Of a DNA stretch of 41,539 nucleotides, positions 6,150 through 14,200 are shown piece after piece. The translations under genes and the position numbers were made by a program. Position 1 is the stretch's first letter, and each line of letters starts with the position of its first letter. The notes under the pieces were generated by a model, which was not told the DNA's origin, did no database searches, and saw only the letters and a list, made by a program, of their open reading frames with translations. The stretch lies in the NCBI GenBank assembly GCA_947177415.1, contig CAMWUK010000024.1:1-41539 (forward strand), written 5' to 3'. The DNA is from an uncultured Clostridiaceae bacterium (GTDB lineage: Bacteria > Bacillota > Clostridia > Lachnospirales > Lachnospiraceae).

Positions 6150-6178
6150 GCCGGGCTTCCCCGGCTTCCCCGGCTTTT
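6150..6178 (+). terminator. terminator after terS, within a GC-rich hairpin cluster
   Basis: GCCGGG (6150-6155) can pair with CCCGGC at 6169-6174 or, via a 9-bp tandem repeat, at 6160-6165; TTTT follows. A second hairpin, CCGGG (6194-6198) with CCCGG (6206-6210), lies just downstream. These GC-rich bases stand out sharply from the surroundings. Confidence 0.6.
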
Positions 6179-6233
6179 CTCTTGCTATGAGTGCCGGGCT
6201 TTCTTCCCGGGCTTGTTTCCCGGAAGATTCCCA

Positions 6234-6461
6234 CGCTTAAACCGCTAACCGCTTTTTACTTATACGCCTTTTCAGTGTATATACCTGTAAACGCTTTTAA
6301 ACGCTTAAATTTACGCTTTTTTACTATTACAAGTATGTTTACACGGGTAACCGCTAAAACGTTTGTTTTTACCGCCTTAAAACGCTTTTTACGTTTCCGC
6401 TATTCCGGATATAATGGCACTCGGGGAAACGCTTGCCGGAGAAACCGCTAACCGCTTTTTA
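6234..6461 (+). repeat. iteron-like CGCT array, with two identical 20-bp repeats
   Basis: CGCT occurs 12 times in 223 bp, always on the plus strand, mostly as ACGCTTTT or CCGCTAACCGCT; none occurs on the other strand within this stretch. A 20-bp sequence is exactly repeated at 6239-6258 and 6442-6461, and a 10-bp tandem lies at 6289-6308. No convincing gene is present. Same-strand short repeats beside terS could be a packaging (pac) site bound by the small terminase, or an initiator-binding region. Confidence 0.55.
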
Positions 6462-6501
6462 GTCGGTTGACTTTTCTTTCCACCTATGGTAATATATGAA
6501 A

Positions 6502-6565
6502 GCAATAAAGTGGCTATTTTATTGTGTTTTTTTAGGGTATGCCTATACGGCAATACTCTTTTTTT
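6502..6565 (+). ncRNA. tandem short RNA unit 1
   Basis: Promoter TTGACT (6467-6472), 17 bp, TG-extended TAATAT (6490-6495). The predicted RNA is about 60 bases and ends in a strong intrinsic terminator: nine paired bases with one bulge between 6535 and 6558, loop TATAC, then seven T (6559-6565). No ribosome-binding site with a usable start lies within it. The next promoter starts immediately after the T-run. Confidence 0.6.
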
Positions 6566-6601
6566 ATTGACTTTTACCTTTTGCCTATGCTACTATTTAG
6601 G

Positions 6602-6661
6602 CGGTTTGTTTTATACAATATATTTCTTAAAGTATCCACCTATACAAGGTGGTACTTTTAT
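6602..6661 (+). ncRNA. tandem short RNA unit 2
   Basis: Promoter TTGACT (6567-6572), 18 bp, TG-extended TACTAT (6591-6596), exactly 100 bp after the promoter of unit 1. The terminator stem is CCACCT (6636-6641) with AGGTGG (6647-6652), extended by GTA/TAC across a bulge, followed by TTTTAT. The predicted length is about 60 bases. Confidence 0.55.
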
Positions 6662-6701
6662 ACCTATTGACATTTTAGAACGCTTGTATTAGTATATACA
6701 C

Positions 6702-6756
6702 GTTGAAAGCTTAAAAGTTTTATGTAGTTACCTACTTTTTGAGTAGGTATTTTTTT
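6702..6756 (+). ncRNA. tandem short RNA unit 3
   Basis: Promoter TTGACA (6667-6672), 17 bp, TAGTAT (6690-6695), again 100 bp after the previous one. The terminator is a perfect 8-bp stem TACCTACT (6729-6736) with AGTAGGTA (6742-6749), followed by seven T (6750-6756). The predicted RNA is about 55 bases. Confidence 0.6.
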
Positions 6757-6792
6757 ATTGATATACTTTTAATTGTATGCTATAATATAAAT

Positions 6793-6880
6793 GTCAATCG
6801 GTTTTTTGTTTTCAGGTTTTTATAGTTTTAAAAACTCTATTATTTTCCACCTATACGCTTATAGCTTATAGGTGGTTTTA
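6793..6880 (+). ncRNA. tandem short RNA unit 4
   Basis: Promoter TTGATA (6758-6763), 17 bp, TG-extended TATAAT (6781-6786). The RNA is the longest of the set, about 88 bases. The terminator stem is CCACCTATA (6847-6855) with TATAGGTGG (6867-6875), with an inner GCT/AGC pairing and a short T-run (6876-6879). The CCACCTATA arm is shared with unit 2. Confidence 0.6.
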
Positions 6881-6917
6881 TATTGACTTGCATTTTTAAC
6901 CATGCTAATATAATAAA

Positions 6918-6974
6918 GTTTTCTCTTAATATACCAATTTTTTCATTTAGTGCCACGCTTTCGGGCGTGGTTTT
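6918..6974 (+). ncRNA. tandem short RNA unit 5
   Basis: Promoter TTGACT (6883-6888), 17 bp, TG-extended TAATAT (6906-6911). The terminator stem is CCACGC (6953-6958) with GCGTGG (6965-6970), loop TTTCGG, then TTTT. The predicted RNA is about 57 bases. terL starts about 95 bases further on. Confidence 0.55.
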
Positions 6975-7003
6975 GCCTATATATGCATATATTGCAAGCA
7001 TTC

Positions 7004-7037
7004 TTGTAATAGTAGCATTTACACGCTTTAAATGCTA
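7004..7037 (+). promoter_or_regulatory. weak promoter and inverted repeat in the terL leader
   Basis: TTGTAA (7004-7009), 17 bp, TTTAAA (7027-7032) could be a weak sixth promoter that drives terL past the terminator of unit 5. It overlaps a perfect 9-bp inverted repeat, TAGCATTTA (7013-7021) and TAAATGCTA (7029-7037). A second short inverted repeat (TTCTAC/GTAGAA) follows before the terL ribosome-binding site. It may be an operator or an RNA hairpin. Confidence 0.4.
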
Positions 7038-7070
7038 ACATTCTACTATATGTAGAAAATAGGTGAATAT

Positions 7071-8318
7071 ATGGAAGAATTGACGGCAAAACAACAAAAC
7101 TTTTTAAGAGATATAGTACAAGGAAATATTGCAAGAATTAACCTATTAAGCGGTTCGGTACGTTCGGGAAAAACGTTCGTATCGTTATTGGCATTTATAG
7201 TAATGGTGGCTAAGTCTAAACCTACAGATACTTTTATCATATGTGCAAAGACAATAACGTCCGTACGGAGAAATTGTATTGATTTCATCTCTGATATATG
7301 TGGGAACGATTTCACCTATTCCATTTTTGCCAAATGTGGGGAACTCTTCGGGCGGAAGGTATTTTTCGAGGGTGCAAACGACTTGAGGGCGGAGAATAAA
7401 ATCAGAGGAATGACGTTGACAGGTGCATATTGTGACGAAATAACGCTTTTTACGTCAGATTTCTTCAGTATGCTACTGTCAAGGTTATCTATGCCGAATG
7501 CATGGTTAATAGGTACAACTAACCCGGATGCTCCCGGTCATTGGTTAAAGCGTGATTATATGGATAGAAAAAACGAACTAGACTTAAAACTATATGAGTT
7601 CCTAATAGACGACAATACAACGCTTGACAAGGATTTTATAACCAACATTAAAAGAGAGTTTACAGGTGTATTTTACGAGAGGTTTATACTAGGTAAATGG
7701 GTAGCTGCAGAGGGGGTAATATACCGAGTATTTGCAGATAATCCGAGCAAATACATATTTGACACGCTCAAAGAGAAGCTATCATTCATAACTATAGGGA
7801 TAGACTATGGAGCGAGCGTGTCTAAAACTGTATTCATAGCCACAGGGTTTGGAGAAGGATTAAGGAACGTGTATATATTGGCAGAAAAGCACCTTGATGG
7901 TATCCATGAACCTCAAGATATATACGAACATTTCAAGCAATTTTACCAATATATATGTAATGAATATGGAAGCCCTACAATATGCTATGCAGACTACGGA
8001 GCATTAGGTCAGATAATAAGCAGAGGAATGCAGACAATGTGCATAAGCGAGGGTTTACCCATACGTATACAAGACTGTAAGAAAGGCACTATTAACGACA
8101 GAATACAGTTAACGTGTCAATTATTCGGTCAAGGCAGGTTATTCATACAGAGAGAGTGTAAACATACCATCGGAGCGTTTAACAACGCTGTATGGGAAGA
8201 AAAGAAGATAGATACAAGGCTTGACGATGGTACAGTAGAAATAGACTTCCTAGATGCATTTGAATATTCGGTATATAATTTTAATAAAAAGTTAATAGCA
8301 ATACAGAGTGAGATATAG
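7071..8318 (+). CDS. terL: terminase large subunit
   Basis: 415 residues of the PBSX/phage terminase 3 type. The N-terminal ATPase has a Walker A motif GSVRSGKT (about residues 27-34) and a Walker B segment TGAYCDEI, with a TTNPDAPGHWLK coupling segment. The C-terminal RNase H-like nuclease shows GIDYGASVSKT, CYADYGAL and DFLDAFEY, the expected acidic metal ligands. It powers DNA packaging through the portal and cuts the concatemer. The ATG has AGGTGAATAT upstream. The 1.1-kb gap from terS is unusual, since the two normally lie close together. Confidence 0.95.
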   Translation: MEELTAKQQNFLRDIVQGNIARINLLSGSVRSGKTFVSLLAFIVMVAKSKPTDTFIICAKTITSVRRNCIDFISDICGNDFTYSIFAKCGELFGRKVFFEGANDLRAENKIRGMTLTGAYCDEITLFTSDFFSMLLSRLSMPNAWLIGTTNPDAPGHWLKRDYMDRKNELDLKLYEFLIDDNTTLDKDFITNIKREFTGVFYERFILGKWVAAEGVIYRVFADNPSKYIFDTLKEKLSFITIGIDYGASVSKTVFIATGFGEGLRNVYILAEKHLDGIHEPQDIYEHFKQFYQYICNEYGSPTICYADYGALGQIISRGMQTMCISEGLPIRIQDCKKGTINDRIQLTCQLFGQGRLFIQRECKHTIGAFNNAVWEEKKIDTRLDDGTVEIDFLDAFEYSVYNFNKKLIAIQSEI

Positions 8319-8373
8319 TAAAATTATATATAGAACCATGTAATTATTCAAAAAATCCCACAAATAAAGAAAT

Positions 8374-8397
8374 ATTGTACAGATTAATATGTACAAT
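8374..8397 (+). promoter_or_regulatory. 8-bp inverted repeat before the phospholipase-like gene
   Basis: ATTGTACA (8374-8381) and TGTACAAT (8390-8397) are perfectly complementary around an 8-base loop. It lies six bases before the ribosome-binding site GAGGTGG. It could be a regulator-binding site or an RNA hairpin that limits translation. No T-run follows directly. Confidence 0.5.
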
Positions 8398-8413
8398 GAT
8401 TTGAGGTGGTTTT

Positions 8414-9064
8414 TTGGATACTAAAACACATATTTACATTACAACCACAGCGTTAAAAATGTTAGATGACAAGTCGCTTAACGAGTTAAAAGACGGAATA
8501 ATCCATTATTCAACACAGCCCGACTTTGACGAAAACGAAAGCGGATATAAGGGTCATTTTTACAATCCGTCAACAGGTAAGAATTTTGTAGACGGATACG
8601 ACAGTGCATTATCAAGGTTTTATAAGCACTATGAAAACGCAATAGAAAGCAAGAAAAATAACTTAGATGGGTCAACCAGTCTAGGCAGGGCTATCCATTA
8701 CCTTGAGGACCTATGCACACCTGTACACACATACAATCAAGACATATTTGATGCAGCTATAAACATATCATCACACGTATTTTTTGAGAATAGGTGTAAT
8801 GACTTAGTAGAACAAATAAAAGACGAAGAATTACCCAAGAAAATAAACGTAGATTATTTCTCTGAAAACAAACTTAAAACGATAGGTATTAATGCATCTT
8901 TGGCATCCTCCATATTATTTCATAAATACTCAAAGATTAAACACAAGTCAGACGTTGATGGATTGGCAATACAAGCAATAATGAACGGTATTAAGAACAC
9001 TTATGGCATTCTATATCGTTATTCAATAAGTATTGGCACAACAACATCTGCAGGGGGTATTTAA
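8414..9064 (+). CDS. zinc-dependent phospholipase C-like enzyme without signal peptide
   Basis: 216 residues from a TTG at 8414 with GAGGTGG upstream. All metal-ligand positions of the zinc phospholipase C/alpha-toxin family can be found: H6 (KTHIYIT), D37 (QPDFD), H48 (GHFYNP), H95 and D99 (GRAIHYLED), H105 (TPVH), H121 and E125 (SHVFFE), with the HxxxD, six-residue and HxxxE spacings preserved. Family enzymes are secreted and use the mature N-terminal Trp as a ligand; here no signal peptide exists and the chain begins just ahead of H6. It may act from inside the cell at lysis or be carried by the virion. A related S1/P1-nuclease activity cannot be excluded. It lies between terL and portal, an unusual place. 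Confidence 0.75.
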   Translation: MDTKTHIYITTTALKMLDDKSLNELKDGIIHYSTQPDFDENESGYKGHFYNPSTGKNFVDGYDSALSRFYKHYENAIESKKNNLDGSTSLGRAIHYLEDLCTPVHTYNQDIFDAAINISSHVFFENRCNDLVEQIKDEELPKKINVDYFSENKLKTIGINASLASSILFHKYSKIKHKSDVDGLAIQAIMNGIKNTYGILYRYSISIGTTTSAGGI

Positions 9065-9421
9065 ATGGGTATAAAAGTAACAAGGATAGAAGAGATAAAC
9101 GAATTTGAAGATACCAAAGACATAATACAGAAGCTAAAAATAAGCGATACAAAAGACGGAGAAATATGCACATACACTTTAGAATATTTGATATCAGGTA
9201 ATGCACCAACATATGTTAATTCAGATGTTATGATGCACACTGATGAAGGATACGAAGTCGCTGAATCTGCCACGTGTTGGGATATAGACAGCCATGAGAT
9301 ACTAATCAAGGCTAATATTAACGTATATAAGAAACCTCACAAAGGCTGGAATAACAGGTTACTTAATAACATATGGTTAGCTGTATATGATGATGGGAGG
9401 GTAGAACATGGACGTATGTGA
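9065..9421 (+). CDS. protein of unknown function before portal
   Basis: 118 residues (MGIKVTRIEEINEFEDTKD...), predicted mostly beta. The ATG directly follows the TAA of the phospholipase-like gene, with GGGGG upstream, and the end overlaps the portal start by 14 bases, so it is translated as part of this set. No family recognised. It may be a partner of either neighbour. Confidence 0.65.
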   Translation: MGIKVTRIEEINEFEDTKDIIQKLKISDTKDGEICTYTLEYLISGNAPTYVNSDVMMHTDEGYEVAESATCWDIDSHEILIKANINVYKKPHKGWNNRLLNNIWLAVYDDGRVEHGRM

Positions 9422-10874
9422 GTATCTTAGAGGATTAGGATATGACACCAAAGCATACACAGAGTTCATAGGCAACATCATATACTGGAAAGAATGGTAC
9501 AGAGGCGATGTTGACAAATTCCACACATACACAGTATACAATGGTGTTAAGAACGTAGAATTAAAAAGAATGTCATTACAGATGCCTAAATTCATATGTG
9601 AAAAGATGGCAGACTTACTATTCAATGAAAAAGTTATGATATCTTTAAAGGACGAAACGAACACTAATACTCTTAACGAGATACTTGATGAGAATGATTT
9701 CCAGTTGTTAATGAATAGGGCTATAGAAATATCTTTTGCACTAGGCACAGGGTGTATAACAGCAAATATAGATAACATTCTTGTCAAGGAAGATGACAGA
9801 AAGACTACAGATTTTTCCAAATCAAAAGTAAAACTTCAATACATAAATGCAGAGAACCTTTACCCACTTTCATGGGACGGAGACAAAATAAAAGAGATAG
9901 CTGTAATCACGTATGAGAAGTTAAGTAATGGTGAATACAAGTGCGTAGTTAGCTTACACATTAGGAATGAAATAGGTAACTATGTAATCAAGAACTATCA
10001 ATTCTTGACTGATGGTAACAAAAACATCATAAGTGAGTATTTAAACGACACATATGTAACAGAATTTGATACCAAAGATACTATTCCGTGGTTTGCGATT
10101 ATAACACCTAACATAAAGAACAACATAGACCTTTACTCGCCTTATGGAATATCCATATATGCGAACGCAATAGACGTAATTAAGAGTATAGACATAGACT
10201 ATGACAGTTTCACCAATGAGATACAGCTAGGCAGGAAGCGGTTATTCACTACCAAAGAAGTATTAAGGTTCAATCCAACTACTGGACAGAATGAATTTAA
10301 CTTTGACCCTAACGACATAGTATTCCACGTATTAGGAGACGGATTTTCTGATGAAGAAAACGTCAAGAACTACATACAGGAAGTCAATGGTAATTTAAGA
10401 ATAGAAGAACATATCAATGCATTAAACACTAACCTAAAGATGTTAGGAGCGAAGATAGGGTTTGGTATAAGGTATTTAACCTTTGATGAGAACACATACT
10501 CACCTAAGACTGCAACAGAGGTAGAGAACAGCAACAACGTATTATATGCAACTGTATCCAAGCACAACAAGCTATTGAGAGAAACAATAGAAGACATTGT
10601 CAGAGCGATAGGTTCTATTGGTGATATAACGAATCAATTCCATATAGACACTGAAGAAATTAACATTCAATTTGACGATTCTATTATTCAGAACGAAGAC
10701 AAAGAGAGAGAAGAAGACAGAAAAGACCTATCTCAAGACACGCTTTCAAGGGAAAGATACATTGAAAGGTGGAGGAACGTAGATTTAGCTGAAGCTAAAG
10801 AATGGATACGAGAGATAGACGGAGAAGAACCTGAAAAAGGAAGCGTTGAATTAATAAGCGGAGAGATTAATTAA
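9408..10874 (+). CDS. portal protein (A118/SPP1 gp6-like)
   Basis: 488 residues. The N-terminal segment (NIIYWKEWYRGDVDKFHTYT, then LKRMSLQMPKFICEKMADLL) and the central DIVFHVLGDG and EEHINALNTNLKMLGAKIGF segments are typical of A118-type Firmicutes portals. A charged C-terminal part follows (EREEDRKDLSQDTLS). The dodecameric portal is the channel through which DNA enters and leaves the head and is the site for terminase and connectors. GGAGGG precedes the ATG at 9408. Confidence 0.9.
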   Translation: MDVCEYLRGLGYDTKAYTEFIGNIIYWKEWYRGDVDKFHTYTVYNGVKNVELKRMSLQMPKFICEKMADLLFNEKVMISLKDETNTNTLNEILDENDFQLLMNRAIEISFALGTGCITANIDNILVKEDDRKTTDFSKSKVKLQYINAENLYPLSWDGDKIKEIAVITYEKLSNGEYKCVVSLHIRNEIGNYVIKNYQFLTDGNKNIISEYLNDTYVTEFDTKDTIPWFAIITPNIKNNIDLYSPYGISIYANAIDVIKSIDIDYDSFTNEIQLGRKRLFTTKEVLRFNPTTGQNEFNFDPNDIVFHVLGDGFSDEENVKNYIQEVNGNLRIEEHINALNTNLKMLGAKIGFGIRYLTFDENTYSPKTATEVENSNNVLYATVSKHNKLLRETIEDIVRAIGSIGDITNQFHIDTEEINIQFDDSIIQNEDKEREEDRKDLSQDTLSRERYIERWRNVDLAEAKEWIREIDGEEPEKGSVELISGEIN

Positions 10875-10911
10875 CGTCCAGAAATCAAAGATTTTGCACA
10901 GGAGGTTATAT

Positions 10912-11283
10912 ATGTTTTTACTTTCTCAAGATAAGATAATTTACAACTTAAAAGATATTTATAAGATACAAGCAGAACATTATTGTGAAAATAGGAATGG
11001 AATACTATTATTCACCGATAAGCACGGTTCGTTAATCCATAATGATGAACACGTATATAGTATATATATTTGTGATGACGAATCTCTATTAGAAGATGTA
11101 TATAAAAAAATTATTTATTGTATTTCATCTAATACAACTTTAATAGATGTTCCACAAATAAGTGAAGATATTATTCGTGACAGAGAACGTAATCCTGTTG
11201 GCAAAAGTGCTAAAGACTATCTTGATGAATATTTCATACCATTTATTGAAGAACAGATTAATAGAAATAAAATACAGGAGTGA
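10912..11283 (+). CDS. small protein of unknown function between portal and fibre
   Basis: 123 residues from the ATG at 10912, which has CAGGAGG upstream; an earlier in-frame TTG at 10894 has no such site. The product begins MFLLSQDKIIYNLKDIY and ends with a basic and acidic tail (EQINRNKIQE). It has a hydrophobic, mixed alpha/beta composition. It overlaps neither neighbour's core but sits four bases from the next ribosome-binding site. No family recognised; small proteins of this type occur beside portal in related phages. Confidence 0.6.
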   Translation: MFLLSQDKIIYNLKDIYKIQAEHYCENRNGILLFTDKHGSLIHNDEHVYSIYICDDESLLEDVYKKIIYCISSNTTLIDVPQISEDIIRDRERNPVGKSAKDYLDEYFIPFIEEQINRNKIQE

Positions 11284-11288
11284 TAGAA

Positions 11289-14200
11289 ATGGCAGACAAA
11301 GAAAAAGAAATAACGATTGAAGATTTACCCGAACCGATAAGCGACCAAGATATGTTACTACACAACATAATTGATGGTACACCTGATATATCTGATTTAG
11401 AACCAAATTCAAGGCAAGAAGTATATTTAAAATACATTGCGTTGAATGGCAGTGGTGGAGGAGGTGGAGGAGGAAGCTCCGTAGATGTAGTACAAACCAC
11501 AGGACAATCTAAAGAGGCAGTAATGTCACAGAAAGCAGTAACAGATGAAATAGATAAGCTAGGCACAGCGGCATACTGTAACACAGGTAATGAAGAAGGT
11601 AACGTACCTGTAATAAACAGTGAGGGCAAACTTGACAACTCTGTAATACCATCATTAGCAATAACAGACACATTTGTCGCAGAAGATGAAGAACAGATGT
11701 TAAACATACAAGGAGCTGAAAAAGGCGATATATGCATACGTACAGACCAAAACAAGACATATATCCTTGATGAAACACCTAAAAAATACAGTAGGTCAAA
11801 GACAAGAACAACACTTAGTGACTGGGTAGAATTGCAGACACCTACAGACGAAGTACAATCAGTTAATGGTCAGAAAGGAAACGTTGTATTATCAGCTGGA
11901 GATGTAGATGCTTATACAAAAGAAGAAGTAGATGGTAAAGTACCAACTATTGTACAGACAAGAGGTACTAGTGAAACTGATTTGATGTCACAAAAGGCTG
12001 TATCAAATAATATGCTTTTGGGTGACAATGTAAAGACAACTGGTATTAACAATGTAATTTCTATTGGGAATAACAGTAAATGTTATGGGAACTATTGTGT
12101 AACAATAGGAGATACAGCAACTTGCGGAGATTCTTTTTCTAAATATGCAGTAGCTATTGGTAAGAATAGTGAATCTTATAATTATTCAGTAGCATTAGGT
12201 TCATATTCTAAAGCAGAAGCACAATCAGTAGTATCAGTAGGAGACGGAAGCTCAAGTACTTATTATGGTAAAAGACGAATAGTTAATGTAAAAGACCCTG
12301 TTAATGCACAAGACGCTGCTACAAAAAATTATGTAGATAATAAAGTAGCAGAAGCAGGAAGTGGTGTAAATGTAGTACAAGAAACTGGGGAATCAGAAGA
12401 AGATGTAATGTCTCAAAAGGCAGTAACAGATTCACTTGCTACAAAGGTAGATGCAGTAGAAGGTAAAGGTTTATCCACAGAGGATTTCACAACAGAAGAA
12501 AAAGAAAAACTTGCAAATATACCTGATGAGATACCTGAAGTTAATATAGTACAGGCAAGAGGTACAAGCACAACAGACGTTATGTCACAAAAGGCAGTAA
12601 GCGATAATGTATGTTTTGGTTATGATTCATCAATAAATGGAGATGGTGCAGTAGCATACGGAGCAGGTGCAAATGCTTCGGTTAGCAGTACTGCAATAGG
12701 TAATAATTCAAAAGCACAAGGTATATCTACAACTGCCATAGGTTCAGCTTCAAATGGTGGAACTCAACGTGGTACTGCAATAGGTAGCGGTGCCATAGTA
12801 GGTGGCAGTGATTCCGTATCAATAGGATATGATGCACAAGTTACAAATGCTTATTCTGTTTCGATAGGTTCACGTTCACAAGCTAATGAGCCATCAGTAG
12901 TATCAGTAGGAGACGGAAGCTCAAATGCTAATTATGGTACAAGACGAATTGTAAATGTTAAAGACCCTGAAAACGACCAAGATGCAGCCACAAAGAATTA
13001 TGTAGATAATAAGGTCGCAGAAGCTGGTGGAAGTGATGTAACCATAGTACAAGAAAGAGGTACATCTCAAACATCTGTTATGTCGCAGAAAGCTGTAACA
13101 AATAATACTTGTTTTGGTAATGGGGCACAAGTATCTAGTGCAAGTTCAGTAGTATTAGGATATGGAGCAACATCTACTGCACAAAAAACAATTTCAATAG
13201 GAGAAGATTCAGTATCGAACGAATTAGAATCAACAGCAATAGGGTGTAATTCAAAAGCACAAGCAGAGTATTCAGTAGCATTAGGTGCTGGTTCAGTAGC
13301 AAATGAACCAATGGTAGTATCAGTAGGAAGTGGAGCTTTATTAAGCAGTAATTATGGTGCAAGACGTATTGTCAATGTAGCAGACCCAGTAAACGAACGA
13401 GACGCAGCTACTAAAAATTATGTAGATTCACAGATTGCACAATCAAGCGGAGGAAGCGGTGTAACAGTTGTACAGACAACAGGCACAAGTGAAGAAGATG
13501 TTATGTCACAGAAAGCTGTAAGTGAGAATACATCTTTTGGATATAATTCAAGTATAAAAACTAATTATTGTTCAGCGTTTGGTAAAAATGCAAAAGCAGC
13601 AGGTGATTATTCATCAGCGTTTGGTAATGGGGCACAAGCAAATGGTGATTATTCATCAGCGTTTGGTGATGGAGCAATAGCAACTTCTCCAGCATCTGTT
13701 GCATTAGGTTTTAATACAAAAGCATCAAGTAATTATTCTGTTTCATTAGGTGAAAGTGCAAATGTAGGAGTAAATTCATATTATGCATTGGCATTAGGTT
13801 CACATTCAAAAGCTACAAAACCATCAGTAGTATCTGTAGGTGATGGTACAGATAATGCTAACTATGGTACACGCAGAATAATAAATGTAAGAAATCCTGA
13901 AGATGAACAAGATGCAGCTACAAAAAATTATGTAGATTCACAGATTGCACAAGCTGGTGGAGGAAGCAGTGTAACAGTTGTACAAACCACAGGGACAAGT
14001 GAAGAAGATGTTATGTCACAAAAAGCTGTAAGCAATAATACTTGTTTTGGTGACGGAGCTGTAAATACAACTAATGCAGTGGCAGTTGGTAAAGGTTCAA
14101 CTGCAAATACTAACAGCTCAATAGCAATAGGATATAATTCATCTGCTATTTCTGCAAATGAAGAGGGCGGTCAAGGTTCAGAGATTGCAATAGGTAGAGA

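Noticed and set aside
6191-6451. 86-codon plus-strand open frame (GTG start) in the terS-terL gap
   Set aside because: No ribosome-binding site; it runs across GC-rich hairpins and the CGCT repeat array; composition is Phe/Leu/Arg-rich as expected from the repeats.
6486-6692. 68-codon open frame starting at 6486
   Set aside because: It starts inside the promoter spacer of RNA unit 1 and reads through two terminators and two further promoters.
5936-7070. CRISPR array in the repeat-rich gap
   Set aside because: The repeats are short and irregularly spaced; the 100-bp periodic units are promoters and terminators, not identical repeats with spacers, and no cas gene is present.
10870-10915. TTG at 10894 as the start of the small gene after portal
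   Set aside because: It lies upstream of the GGAGG site that clearly serves the ATG at 10912.
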